64,000 bases of DNA from an uncultured Bacteroidota bacterium (lineage in GTDB: Bacteria > Bacteroidota > Bacteroidia > Chitinophagales > Chitinophagaceae), in contig CAILLK010000042.1 in NCBI GenBank assembly GCA_903835005.1, forward strand, positions 1 through 64,000, read 5' to 3'. The notes below the pieces were generated by a model that was not told the DNA's origin, ran no database searches, and saw nothing but the letters and a program-made list of their open reading frames with translations. A program made the translations under genes and the position numbers. How positions within the stretch are numbered: position 1 is the stretch's first letter; each line of letters starts with the position of its first letter. Below, piece after piece: positions 49,081-60,100 of this stretch.

Positions 49081-50975
49081 GAATTGCTGCTTATTTTTAT
49101 TTCAGTTTTAATAACATTGCTCCCTCCACAAAAATGCCATTCTCCGGTTCTTACCTTTTGCCCGTATAAAGAGGAAAACCAACCTTCATGCAAATGGGGC
49201 ATTATGAGATCGCCAACTGTGTTCCTTGCCTCAATCAATACCTTATCTGAAACATTTATTGGCAAGTGCCAGACCTGGTTCATAAATAAATTGTCAGGAG
49301 CACCTGTTATTTCATCAGTGACATTCCATACGGGTAAACCTTTCATTTTTACAACAGTTCGCTTATGCGCTATACCGTCTTTAATGTAACTGAACGCTTT
49401 AATTGCTCCATTAAAGATAAATTCTTTTTCATTTTCCTTTAAACCTGCAGAATCACATTGCGACCAGTAATACCATATAAACCTGCCACCCTTCAGCATC
49501 TGGTCTTTATCATTCAGCATTACCGTATTGTGCGAGGCTGTACCGGAGAAATATCTAATGGTCGCCTCATCAGTATTGTATTTATAACTTCCGGCATCAA
49601 GCAATATATTCTCTCCCTTATACCATACATCCAGGTGCAGGTTATCGGCATGAGACGGGCGGTCTTTATAGCTGCCACATTTAATGAACGTAAGTGTTTG
49701 CGGCTCCCTTACTAAATAATATCCGCCATCAATAAATTTATGTATTCCATTATCAGGCTGCCACTTTTCATTAATGTGGAGGTTCAGCCCGTACCAATGC
49801 ACATCCTCAGACTGATCATTGAAACCTAAGTCTATTCCAAGAGTCATTCCCAGCGCCTGCAGCTGAGGCCTGTAATCTCTGTAGTGCGCATTACTGAAAT
49901 TAAAAAATAATGCACCGTCATTGGCTCCGTAATTAGGCAACCATCCATTTTCATCAACCATACAGGTACGTAAAAATTCCAGCGATTTCCCCGCACGGTC
50001 ATAAAAAATATCGCTGAATTTTTCATCGTTCTTCTCCGACAAGGTTATGGCCCATGTAAGCAATTGAACTACTATGCGATGATAATTCATGGAGAATTGC
50101 AGGTAAGTGCCATCTTCATATACCTGGTAAGTTATTTCTTCTTCCAGCCATTTTCTGCCATTCTTTTTCCACTCAGTTGCGCCGGGCAGGGCAGGATAAA
50201 ATAATCCTGCAAAATACAAGGCTAGTGTCTCGGTTACAGCATGGTTGTTGCGCACTGCTATTCTGGAGAAATCTATGTTTTTATAAACATGGTCCATATG
50301 CCAGTAAATGGCATACTGGATCTGATTAAAAACATCATCTGTTAATGCGGCCGAATTCCGGTAATAATAGAGTGCAAACGTCCAGTTCATTATCCTTAAC
50401 GACATTTCCTGGCTGCAGCGGTAATTAGGTCCGCAGTTTACAGGGTTACCTTTTATCCATGAAAGAATATCTGTAAACACGAGGGCAGCACAATCATCAT
50501 TAAAATGGTAATCGTACCTTATGATATCATAGAGGTAGGAGAACCGTGATTTTTCCCATACAAATTTTATATCCCCCGCCTCTTTTGACAGATCTGCAAT
50601 CTCTGTCCAGTGTTTATTTATATCATACCGGAATCCCGAATCCGGATTGGTTATCCAATCATAATCTGGTCCGAGGTCTGTAAGAATACTGCTGAACAAT
50701 AAAAATTTACCGGATTTAATGTTGGTAAAAGTTTCTTTTAAGCAACTATCCGGATTCCTGTCAAGAAAGAGTGATTCCCTGCTTTGAAAAAAAAACCTGG
50801 CCTCATTTTGCTTCCATACCTTCAACGACATGAACTGTTTATACTCCGGTGATGCCGGAAACCGCTTCTTTAATAAACCAGATCGGAGCCTCAATTCATA
50901 CTTCATCCGGAAGGCGGTATACCGCCAACCCATATTACCAATAAGGTTAAAGATTTTTTTTAGTTTGCCTGGCAT
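49077..50975 (-). CDS. Heparinase II/III family (alginate lyase-like) protein
   Basis: NNHAVTETLALYFAGLFYPALPGATEWKKNGRKWLEEEITYQVYEDGTYLQFSMNYHR...HADNLHLDVWYKGENILLDAGSYKY...SGTASHNTVMLND. Confidence 0.9.
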   Translation of the reverse strand: MPGKLKKIFNLIGNMGWRYTAFRMKYELRLRSGLLKKRFPASPEYKQFMSLKVWKQNEARFFFQSRESLFLDRNPDSCLKETFTNIKSGKFLLFSSILTDLGPDYDWITNPDSGFRYDINKHWTEIADLSKEAGDIKFVWEKSRFSYLYDIIRYDYHFNDDCAALVFTDILSWIKGNPVNCGPNYRCSQEMSLRIMNWTFALYYYRNSAALTDDVFNQIQYAIYWHMDHVYKNIDFSRIAVRNNHAVTETLALYFAGLFYPALPGATEWKKNGRKWLEEEITYQVYEDGTYLQFSMNYHRIVVQLLTWAITLSEKNDEKFSDIFYDRAGKSLEFLRTCMVDENGWLPNYGANDGALFFNFSNAHYRDYRPQLQALGMTLGIDLGFNDQSEDVHWYGLNLHINEKWQPDNGIHKFIDGGYYLVREPQTLTFIKCGSYKDRPSHADNLHLDVWYKGENILLDAGSYKYNTDEATIRYFSGTASHNTVMLNDKDQMLKGGRFIWYYWSQCDSAGLKENEKEFIFNGAIKAFSYIKDGIAHKRTVVKMKGLPVWNVTDEITGAPDNLFMNQVWHLPINVSDKVLIEARNTVGDLIMPHLHEGWFSSLYGQKVRTGEWHFCGGSNVIKTEIKISSNS

Positions 50976-51042
50976 ATCAAGTTCTCAGGGTTTACAATGG
51001 AAGGTTAAAGATAACCCGCTTCCTGCAGATCAGATGTGTGTA

Positions 51043-53697
51043 TTAAAGTGTAACAATAAATTCACTGCCTTCATTTTCCTTACTCTTAACCTCAATGGTT
51101 CCTCCTAAAGATTCAACCTGGGTTTTGGTTATATAAAGGCCTATTCCCTTACTATTAAATCCGGCATGAAAAACCTGGTTAAGTTTAAATAATCGTTCGC
51201 CATACTTATCCAGGTTGATACCCAGCCCGTTGTCCTTTACTGTAATTACTGTCTTTTCATCGATAGATTTTACAGAAATCATAATTTCAGGTGCAACGCC
51301 GGGCCGTGTATATTTGAGTGAATTACTGACCAGATTATAAATAATATTTTCGAGATAAATTTTTGGATAGCTGACCTGTTCAACCGTGAGCTCAGAGAGA
51401 ATTAAAGCTTGTTTTTCATATATCCCGCTCTGAAACTGGGTAATTATTTCGTTGATAATTGCCTGAACATCGCAATTATCATTGGGTATAGTCTTATTCA
51501 GTTTAATCTGGGTTATCTCCATTAGGGTTTCGAGGCTCGATATCAGTGAATTGCTGCTCTCCTGAATAAATTGCAGCACCTGTTCATACGTAAAGCCAGA
51601 TGCAGATATGTCTGGTGCAATATATTCATTGCTATTAGCCTGATCCATTAATATTTCAGAAAACATTTTTATGTTTCCAGCCGGGCCTCTTAAATTATGT
51701 GCAATAATATGGTTCAGCTCTTCAAGCTGATTAACTTTATTCTGCAAACTTTCCTTCGATGCTTCCAGTATATTGTTCTTCCTTCTTATTTCATTTTCAA
51801 GCTCCTTCTTCTTCGTTATATCTACTACCTGTGCTATGAAAAACTTGGGAGTTCCATCTGTATTCCATACCAGGGAAACAGTGAGTAATACCAGAATTAT
51901 CTTATTGTCTTTAGAAATATACCTCTTTTCTAAAGTCTGGGTACGGATTTCTTTTTTCAGCATTTTCCGTATCAGTCTCAGGTCATTATCCAGGTCATCC
52001 GGATAGGTGATATCCTGGAATGTAAGCATCAGCAATTCTTCTTTCGAGTAGCCTGTCATCAGACAGAAAGCAGTATTTACATCCAGCCATTTGCCGTCCA
52101 GGCCCACCAAAGCCATCCCTATACCTGAATAATCGAATGCGCTTGAAAATATTTCTGCGCTTGTTTTCAGCGATTCCTGAGCCAAAATAAGATCAGTTAT
52201 ATTAAGCCCGTAAGCAAGCAGGAAATCAATAGTTTCATGCTCATTCAGAACAGGATTAACAATCCGCATATGATATTCTTCTTTCCCTTCTTTTGAAATT
52301 AATTTTTCAATCAGCTGAACACTTTTCCGGGTATCAATTGCCTTATCGTAAAGTGCAAACCTTGTTTCAAAAAATGAATCCGGCCTGTTCCGGTACCTCG
52401 CATAATCAAGGTCGGTTTTACCAATCATCCACTTTCTCAGCTCCTCATCTTTTATACCATTCCTGTTTACAAACAAATACTTGTGATCAGCGCCAAAGAC
52501 AGCAATATCTGCGGGTATGTTGTTCAGGATATTTTCGTAAAATTTACGTTGCTCTTCAAATTTAAAATCAATATTTTTCTGAACAGTAACATCTGTGAAT
52601 TTCCAGATTTCCCCGCTGTTATTTTCATCAAGCGATATGGTTATAAAATCCAGACTCAGTATCCGACCATCAACCAATTCCACTTCCTTATTAAGAAATG
52701 TTTTTCCGTTGGCAGTAGCTGCCCTTATTCCCTGCTGTACCTGCTGAGGGTGTTTGTAAAAATGCTTGCTTTTTTCAAAACATTCATCCATGGTAAGGCC
52801 AAGAGTTTCTGTGGGCCCACCGGTAATGCTGTAAATATCACAAAACAACCCATTTGCAAAGATTACCTGGTGATTCTGATCGGTTACCAAAATTCCGCTG
52901 TTCAGATTATTTATCAGTCTCGAAAGTAAATTTGATATCGAAGCAAATTTTTCTTCAGCAACTTTTTTGTCATTAATGTCTGTATGAGTGCCTATGCACC
53001 TTAAGGGGTTTCCATCCTTATCTTTTGTAACAACGAATCCCCTGCTCCATATCCATTTATAGGTTCCGTCTTTACATCTGAACCTCAGTTCAGCTGAATA
53101 ATTGGGAATTTTACCCGAAAAAAAATCAGCCTTTATATCTGTAGATTTCTCCCTGTCATCCGGATGAATGTGTGCATTCCAATCCGATATTTTCATTTTT
53201 GTATCCGTATCATAACCGAATATTTTCTGCCAATTACCTGAAAAACAAACTACATCTCCTGCAAAATTAATATCCCATACTCCATCGCCTGTAGCTTCCA
53301 GAGCTTTTATAAGCCCGGCCTCTTCAGAATATAAACCTCCTTTCCCCGATAAATTTTCTATAGCAAGGAAAATGAAATCCTTGTCAGGATGAATTGGGAG
53401 TACTCTTAACCCAAACAGAACAACCGAGTTGTTGCAGATAATACCATATTCAAGATAACCTTTTTTATTCTGGCTGAATGCATCATCAATCAGGTTGCCT
53501 AATTGCCCTTCACCATTCCGGCCTGTCAGCTCAGCAATTTTCAATTCGGGCATATCACTTCGCTCCAAAACTGAATCAACTTCCCTGTCCCAAACCTGAT
53601 GGATAGTATAATCAGTAGCAACTGCAACTACTCTGTCAACAAATATCAGGAGGTTATTAACTATATTTTCAACTTCGTTTGAGAGGATACCGGTCAT
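51043..53697 (-). CDS. Multi-PAS sensor histidine kinase
   Basis: PAS/PAC repeats; LNHIIAHNLRGPAGNIKMFSEIL (H box), YLENIIYNLVSNSLKYTRPG (N box), VKDNGLGINLDKYG, GIGLYITKTQVESLGGTIEVKS. Confidence 0.92.
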   Translation of the reverse strand: MTGILSNEVENIVNNLLIFVDRVVAVATDYTIHQVWDREVDSVLERSDMPELKIAELTGRNGEGQLGNLIDDAFSQNKKGYLEYGIICNNSVVLFGLRVLPIHPDKDFIFLAIENLSGKGGLYSEEAGLIKALEATGDGVWDINFAGDVVCFSGNWQKIFGYDTDTKMKISDWNAHIHPDDREKSTDIKADFFSGKIPNYSAELRFRCKDGTYKWIWSRGFVVTKDKDGNPLRCIGTHTDINDKKVAEEKFASISNLLSRLINNLNSGILVTDQNHQVIFANGLFCDIYSITGGPTETLGLTMDECFEKSKHFYKHPQQVQQGIRAATANGKTFLNKEVELVDGRILSLDFITISLDENNSGEIWKFTDVTVQKNIDFKFEEQRKFYENILNNIPADIAVFGADHKYLFVNRNGIKDEELRKWMIGKTDLDYARYRNRPDSFFETRFALYDKAIDTRKSVQLIEKLISKEGKEEYHMRIVNPVLNEHETIDFLLAYGLNITDLILAQESLKTSAEIFSSAFDYSGIGMALVGLDGKWLDVNTAFCLMTGYSKEELLMLTFQDITYPDDLDNDLRLIRKMLKKEIRTQTLEKRYISKDNKIILVLLTVSLVWNTDGTPKFFIAQVVDITKKKELENEIRRKNNILEASKESLQNKVNQLEELNHIIAHNLRGPAGNIKMFSEILMDQANSNEYIAPDISASGFTYEQVLQFIQESSNSLISSLETLMEITQIKLNKTIPNDNCDVQAIINEIITQFQSGIYEKQALILSELTVEQVSYPKIYLENIIYNLVSNSLKYTRPGVAPEIMISVKSIDEKTVITVKDNGLGINLDKYGERLFKLNQVFHAGFNSKGIGLYITKTQVESLGGTIEVKSKENEGSEFIVTL

Positions 53698-53707
53698 AAT
53701 AATTTAC

Positions 53708-54808
53708 TTAACTCAGGTCATATATGATAGCAATTTTGTCCACAATCCGCAAAGCAGTATTACCGTCCCACAACTCTGGAATATTGCCTTTCTTCCAGTT
53801 TCCTGAAAACAATTTCCTGAAAGCAGGAGCAATGTTGGCAGGATCGGTTCCCAGCAACTCATTCGTTCCGATAGTACAGGTTTCCGGCCGCTCGGTGCTG
53901 TCCCGCAATGTCATGCATGGCACACCCATTACGGTAGCTTCCTCAGTGATTCCGCCCGAATCCGTGATTACTGCTTTCGCATTTTTGACAAGATAATTAA
54001 ATTCCAGATATCCCAAAGGATCGATAACATATAAATTACGATCCGATATACCAAGTGTATCCAGCATCTTTGCAGTGCGCGGATGTACCGGAAATATAAC
54101 CGGCAGATTAGCAGACGATTGAACAATTTCAGTTATCAGCTCCTTCAATTTTATACCATTATCCACATTTGCCGGACGGTGCAAAGTCATTATAATATAA
54201 TTACCTTTTTCCAGTTTGGCAGCATCCCATATCGGGGGCTTTATTAACCTCGGCATATGTTTATAAAGTGTATCAATCATAGTGTTGCCCACAAAAAATA
54301 TCCTGTCGTCCGGCACACCCGATCTGATCAGGTTATTATTTGCAACTGCCGATGTAGTAAAAAAATAATCGCTGATTGAATCTGTTACAATACGGTTGAT
54401 TTCTTCCGGCATTGTCCAGTCGCCCGAGCGTATCCCTCCTTCCACATGAGCCACTTTTATATTATTCACTTTTTTTGCAGCAATTGAACAAGCCATGGTA
54501 GAAGTAACATCACCAACAACGATACACAGATCACAAGGGTTTTCCAGCAATAATTTTTCATACCCGATCATTATTTTTCCCGTCTGTTCGGCCTGAGTAC
54601 CTGAGCCGGCTTCCAGGTTATAATCGGGCGCAGGAATATTGAGCTGATCAAAAAAATCGCCGCTCATTTTTTTATCATAATGCTGCCCGGTATGCACCAA
54701 TCGATACTGCATATCTTTACCCGCGGCCGACTGCAGCTTTATAGCTTCAATGATCGGGGCAATTTTTATAAAATTAGGCCTGGCGCCCGCAATAATATCT
54801 ATAAGCAT
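53708..54808 (-). CDS. wecB: UDP-N-acetylglucosamine 2-epimerase (non-hydrolyzing)
   Basis: GARPNFIKIAPIIEAI...VHTGQHYDKKMSGDFFDQL...HVEGGIRSGDWTMPEEINRIVTDSISDYFF...TDSGGITEEATVMGVPCMTLRDSTERPET. Confidence 0.95.
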   Translation of the reverse strand: MLIDIIAGARPNFIKIAPIIEAIKLQSAAGKDMQYRLVHTGQHYDKKMSGDFFDQLNIPAPDYNLEAGSGTQAEQTGKIMIGYEKLLLENPCDLCIVVGDVTSTMACSIAAKKVNNIKVAHVEGGIRSGDWTMPEEINRIVTDSISDYFFTTSAVANNNLIRSGVPDDRIFFVGNTMIDTLYKHMPRLIKPPIWDAAKLEKGNYIIMTLHRPANVDNGIKLKELITEIVQSSANLPVIFPVHPRTAKMLDTLGISDRNLYVIDPLGYLEFNYLVKNAKAVITDSGGITEEATVMGVPCMTLRDSTERPETCTIGTNELLGTDPANIAPAFRKLFSGNWKKGNIPELWDGNTALRIVDKIAIIYDLS

Positions 54809-54827
54809 AAAATCATACTTGGTCCAC

Positions 54828-56942
54828 TCAGCAATTTACTGTTACCCACTCATGTTTAGTCAAACTTTCAATGCAAGCAAAACCAGCTTTGGTAGTGTTC
54901 ACTATTTCATCAAAAGGTATTAACGGACGACCTCCGTTTTTCAATCTTTCCAGCAGCAATTTAAACTGCGCATTATGCCCCTTATCAATATTCGTTTTCA
55001 GTTTAGAAAAACCCCTGGTTCCGAATCCTTCTGTCAGCCGGAAATTATCGGTTATTAAGGTCTGTTCCTGGGCATATACTTCTATCCTTTCCTTTGAATA
55101 CGCTTTAGAGCCATTTGCAAAATAATTGATAACACCTGTGCTCCCGTTTTCATATTGCAGCAGAATGGAGGCATTATCTGTATTTATCCCGGGATTGAGC
55201 CCCAGGGCATTCATGCATACTGCCTTAATTTTACTTCCGGTAAGAAACGTAATCAAATCCATATAGTGGCAGGCTTCACCCATTATTCTGCCACCCCCCA
55301 CCTTCATATCATGCACCCACACATTGGCTGGTATATTCCCTGCGTTCATGGTGGCAATAATATTCATCTGCACATCTCCAACCAGTTGTTTCACCCGCTG
55401 CATATGTGGAGAAAACCGCCTGTTGAAACCGACTGTCAGTGTTTTACTTCCATCATATACTGCCAGGATATCATCCAGCTCCTGCCGGTTCAACGCTAAT
55501 GGTTTCTCAACAAAAACGTGCTTGCCGGCTTTCAGACTTTCCACAACCATATGCGCATGTTCATTATGCCTGGTGGTTATCATCACAAGTTCTACAGCAG
55601 GGTCATTTATCAGGCTTTTATAGTCTGTTGTACTCCTGGCAATTTTATATTTTTTGGCCAGTGTAGTGCCTGTAAGGCCTGTTGCACTGGCTATAGAAAT
55701 TAACGGGGCATTTAATTCAGTCAGTAACGGCAGCATGGTCATACCGGTGAAATTACCTGCGCCTATTATGCCTATGCCTCCTTTGCCCGCATTAAAAGCT
55801 CCATCCTGAAACACTATGGTATCTGATCCGTTGCTTTCCTCAGGATATTCCAGCACAGATGCAATAGACTCCTTGTTGCCGAGGTTGGAATATATTTTAC
55901 TGAAGTCTGCAAGTGGTATCCGTTCTGTGATCAGTGAAACCACATCAAGTTTACCGGTTGCTATTGTTTGCAGAATGGCTTTGAAATTCCTTTGTTCCGT
56001 CCACCTTACAAATGGCAATGGATAATCATTGCCCGTTTTTTCATAGTTATCATCATACCTGCCCGGTCCGTAGGAACAGGATACCTGGAAAGTAAGTTCC
56101 TTTTCATAAAATTCCGCCCTGCTAATGTTCAGCCCTATCACTCCTACAAGTACTATCCGTCCTCTTTTACGGCTCATCCTTGCTGCCTGGGAAATAAGAT
56201 CATCCGATTTGGCTGAAGCGGTAATCAGTACTCCGTCTGCACCTGCGTTTTCCGTATTTTCCAAAACAAATTTTACAACATCAACACCTGAAGACGGATT
56301 AACTGCGATCACACCTTTCTTCCTGGCAAGGGCCACCTTACCGGCATCAAGGTCTACTCCTATTACCCGGCATCCATTGGCAATAAGTAATTCGGCCGTT
56401 ATAAGCCCGATAAGGCCTAATCCAACAACAACAATAGTCTCTCCCAACTCAGGGTCACACAAACGTATGCCCTGAAGCCCAATAGAACCAATAACCGTAA
56501 AAGCGGCCTCTTCATCGCTTACATTATCCGGAACATGAGCGCAAAGATTTTTCGGTACACATACATATTCTGCATGAGGCCCGTTTGAGGCAACCCGGTC
56601 TCCGGTTACAAAGTCTGTTACTCCTTCACCCACTGCTATTACCTTTCCAACGTTGCAATAACCTAATGGCAATGGCTGTCCCAGTTTATTAAATACTGCC
56701 TGAATGGTAGGCTTGAACCCATCAGTTTTAATTTTCGCCATTACCTGCTTTACTCTGTCGGGTTGCTGCCGGGCCTTCTGCAGCAAATTGGCCTTGCCAA
56801 ACTCAACAAGCATTCTTTCCGTTCCTGCCGATACCAGGCTTCGGGTAGTTTTAATCAGCAGATGCCCGCGCTTCACTTGGGGAGCAGGTACATCTTCCAA
56901 CACAGTTTCACCCGTTTTAAACGATTGTATGATTTGTTTCAA
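54828..56942 (-). CDS. Bi-domain oxidoreductase (zinc alcohol dehydrogenase-like + Gfo/Idh/MocA)
   Basis: MDR part GDRVASNGPHAEYVCVPKNLCAHVPD...VVVGLGLIGLITAELLIANGC; Gfo/Idh/MocA part IGIIGAGNFTGMTMLPLL...HVFVEKPLALNRQEL. Confidence 0.9.
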   Translation of the reverse strand: MKQIIQSFKTGETVLEDVPAPQVKRGHLLIKTTRSLVSAGTERMLVEFGKANLLQKARQQPDRVKQVMAKIKTDGFKPTIQAVFNKLGQPLPLGYCNVGKVIAVGEGVTDFVTGDRVASNGPHAEYVCVPKNLCAHVPDNVSDEEAAFTVIGSIGLQGIRLCDPELGETIVVVGLGLIGLITAELLIANGCRVIGVDLDAGKVALARKKGVIAVNPSSGVDVVKFVLENTENAGADGVLITASAKSDDLISQAARMSRKRGRIVLVGVIGLNISRAEFYEKELTFQVSCSYGPGRYDDNYEKTGNDYPLPFVRWTEQRNFKAILQTIATGKLDVVSLITERIPLADFSKIYSNLGNKESIASVLEYPEESNGSDTIVFQDGAFNAGKGGIGIIGAGNFTGMTMLPLLTELNAPLISIASATGLTGTTLAKKYKIARSTTDYKSLINDPAVELVMITTRHNEHAHMVVESLKAGKHVFVEKPLALNRQELDDILAVYDGSKTLTVGFNRRFSPHMQRVKQLVGDVQMNIIATMNAGNIPANVWVHDMKVGGGRIMGEACHYMDLITFLTGSKIKAVCMNALGLNPGINTDNASILLQYENGSTGVINYFANGSKAYSKERIEVYAQEQTLITDNFRLTEGFGTRGFSKLKTNIDKGHNAQFKLLLERLKNGGRPLIPFDEIVNTTKAGFACIESLTKHEWVTVNC

Positions 56943-57104
56943 AGTCAGTAACTGTTAATTTGATACAAGGCATTATTTAATAAAGAAATTAATTAATGTA
57001 ATTGCATTAACAGGGTGCAAAGGTAACCATAATACAGGGCAAAAGAAATAACAGTTCAATAAACCGAATATTCCTGATTTGAGTACAACTTGCCGGATTA
57101 AAAT

Positions 57105-60100
57105 TTATTCTTCAATAACAAAATGGTATACGCTGCTTTCACTTGCAGAGCGTAATGTGAGCATATACATACCTGCCGGAACAAGTCTGCTGATTCTCAG
57201 TTTTTCATTAATCTTCCCGTTATCGCATGAAATCTGTTTATTGATCAGCACCTGGCCCATCATATCGGTTATCTCCATTGTCACTTTATTATCTGAAGTC
57301 GGATTCAAACTACCCGTGATAGTAAATTCGCCCTTATTCGGATTAGGATAAACCACTAGTCCATCCTGAACTGATAATGTTTTAACGCCTACATTACTTA
57401 CGGTAACAACAAACGAATTAAATGAAGCAAGCTGGCACAATTCTTTGCTTGTAGTAACGCAGGTTACGGAGTCTCCGTTGGTTAAGGTCTTTGTAATGAA
57501 TGTATCCAGTGTGTCACCAGTTGGCACACCATTCACCAGCCAGGAATAAGTTACCGGGATACCATTGGTTATGAAAGCAAAAAACGTATCTGATGTTCCG
57601 TAGCTGATTAAAGCACCAGGACTGGCAATCATTGAATCTATCGGGGGTATTGGCGATAACACAGTTAATACCATAAATGAAGTTGCGGTATCTGGTGTTA
57701 CGCACTGACCGTTACTGGCCAGCATCACAGATACTGTATCCCCGCTTACCGGGATATAACTGTAGGTACTGTCTGTGCCAGCATCTGTACCATCTACCTG
57801 CCATTGATAAACAGGTGAAGAGCCCCCGTTCAGTGTTGCAGCTGTAAATACAGGAGTTGTTCCGGTACAAATGGTATCACCCATTCCGCTGTTCGAATTT
57901 ATGGTTACTGTAGCCGCTACCACCGGATTTATGGTTACCACCTGGATAGCTGACCTTGTGAGGCACGTATTGGAAATTGAATAACTGATAGTATCCGTTC
58001 CACCTGCCGCGGTAGTTACCAATCCACCGGTTACAGCCGCATCCGTATTGGAAGCGCTCCATACACCATTCGCACTCCCATCAGAGAGAACTATAGATGA
58101 ACCGAGACAAACACTGCCCGGCCCTGCTATCGGACTGATACCAATGATATTGGTTGCGGTATCGGTCATTACCGGCAGATTATCATCAAAATAAATACTT
58201 GCATGGTTCATGATCATACTCCCATCAGCCAATCCGGCATAGGCATTAACCGAGAAAATAACTTCGCCGAAGCAAAGGTTATGATGCGAACTGTCGGGCA
58301 GGTTGATGTGTGGAAAATCAAACTTAACTACATTATGCCCGCTATAGGTGGCCGTTGCCAGGTTTACAACAGAAGTAGATGAAACCAGCATCAGGCTTTT
58401 AGGGTTAACATTATCGGGAAGCGTATCCACAACTGAGATGTTGTAGGCTGTATCATTACCCGTATTCTCAAATCTGATTGCATATTGCAATGGCGTGCAG
58501 GGAATAATTGCTCCGCGTGGCGACACATTAATACCATTAGGATCATAAGATGCCATAATAGTATCCACCAATGAAAAGTAGTTATTGGCAGGATTTATAT
58601 CACCCGACAATGGAGATATAGTAAAATAGGTCTGGATAGTATCGCCTGCAGTTAGGAAAGGGCCGGGTACGTTGAGATTAAAATAAATGTAGGGATAATA
58701 AAAACTGGTATAGTCATTGATACCCGTAAGATGCCATGTAACTGTGTTGCCAGTAATAGACCATGGGGTCACAGAAGCGCTGCCAAAAACATAATTCGGA
58801 CTGAAGGTCATGGTCACAACCGGATTCTCTACTGTACACCAGCTGTTACCCACATAAATATAACCCGATGCGGTATGCCTGCCGCAGATCATGTCTGCTG
58901 AAACGCTCATGTCAAAATTACCGGTGGTAGTACAGTTAAACCCGAAATACTTTGGCGCGTAGTCGTTAACATAGGCATTAATGGTGTCAAACAAAATACC
59001 AGAAGCGGGGCAGCTCATGTGCAACCCTGTATCATGGGCAATTACTTTAAACCGGTAAATAGTACCGGAATCACCTAATGCCTTGTAATAAAATCCACCG
59101 CTGGCCGTTATGGTATCTACCGGAATACCTGCAGAGTCGATTTCTGTAGTTACCGGATGATATATATATCCGTCTCCGCCATCATCAATACAATCATTAT
59201 TGGTATCGAAATAGAAAAATACTGGCAATGTTCGGCAGTAGCTGTAGTTAAATGTATAGCTAACTGAGTCCTGAGGTGTAATCCCATTCCGCAATATCTG
59301 CTTTACAGTATAGGTGCCGGCCATATTGTAGGCATGATATATATTGGCAAAAGCTGAAGAATCGGGGCTGGAAGAATAAAGATGAGTACTGTCCGATGAC
59401 CCGTCGCCGTAAAAAGTCTGGATATTGGTACCGGGCTGTATACCGCATGTGCTTAGGCTGAAATCAGGGCCGTTGCAGTAATAAGATGGTGTATTGACAA
59501 TACTATGTGCAGAAATGCTGTTATAAACCAGCACATGGACAGGTGTGGAATAAGAAAATAAACTGCTGGTATAGCAGGTTACCTTGCACCGGTAATAAAG
59601 ATTGGATTGCGGATTAACATAAACAGAATCAGATGTGGCTCCTGTAATATTGGTCCACCAGATACTGTCTGTGGAGCTCTGCCATTGGAAAGTTACACCG
59701 CAGGTAGTTGATGCACCGGTTAAATAAAGTAAGTCAGCATGACCAGAACAAATAGTGGCGCTAACAACATGGCCTGTGCCGCCAACAGGTGTGCCGGAAC
59801 AGCTTGATGTAACACTGATTCCATGATTGGATACGCAACCGGTAGAAAAAGAAGTGCAGGTAATAATAGCCGATCCCGGCAACAGGCCTGTGATAACACC
59901 AGTAGAGGAAATACTTGCGAAAAAAGGATTGCTGCTGGTCCAGGAGCCCGCTATACTGGTGGTAAATGTTGTTGTATTGCCCACACAAATACTGCTAACC
60001 CCTGTAATAACCGGAGGAGGGTCAACACTCATGACAACAGATGATTTACAACCTGTAGGTAAAGTATAACTGATGGTGGCCGAACCGCCTGCTATAGTAT

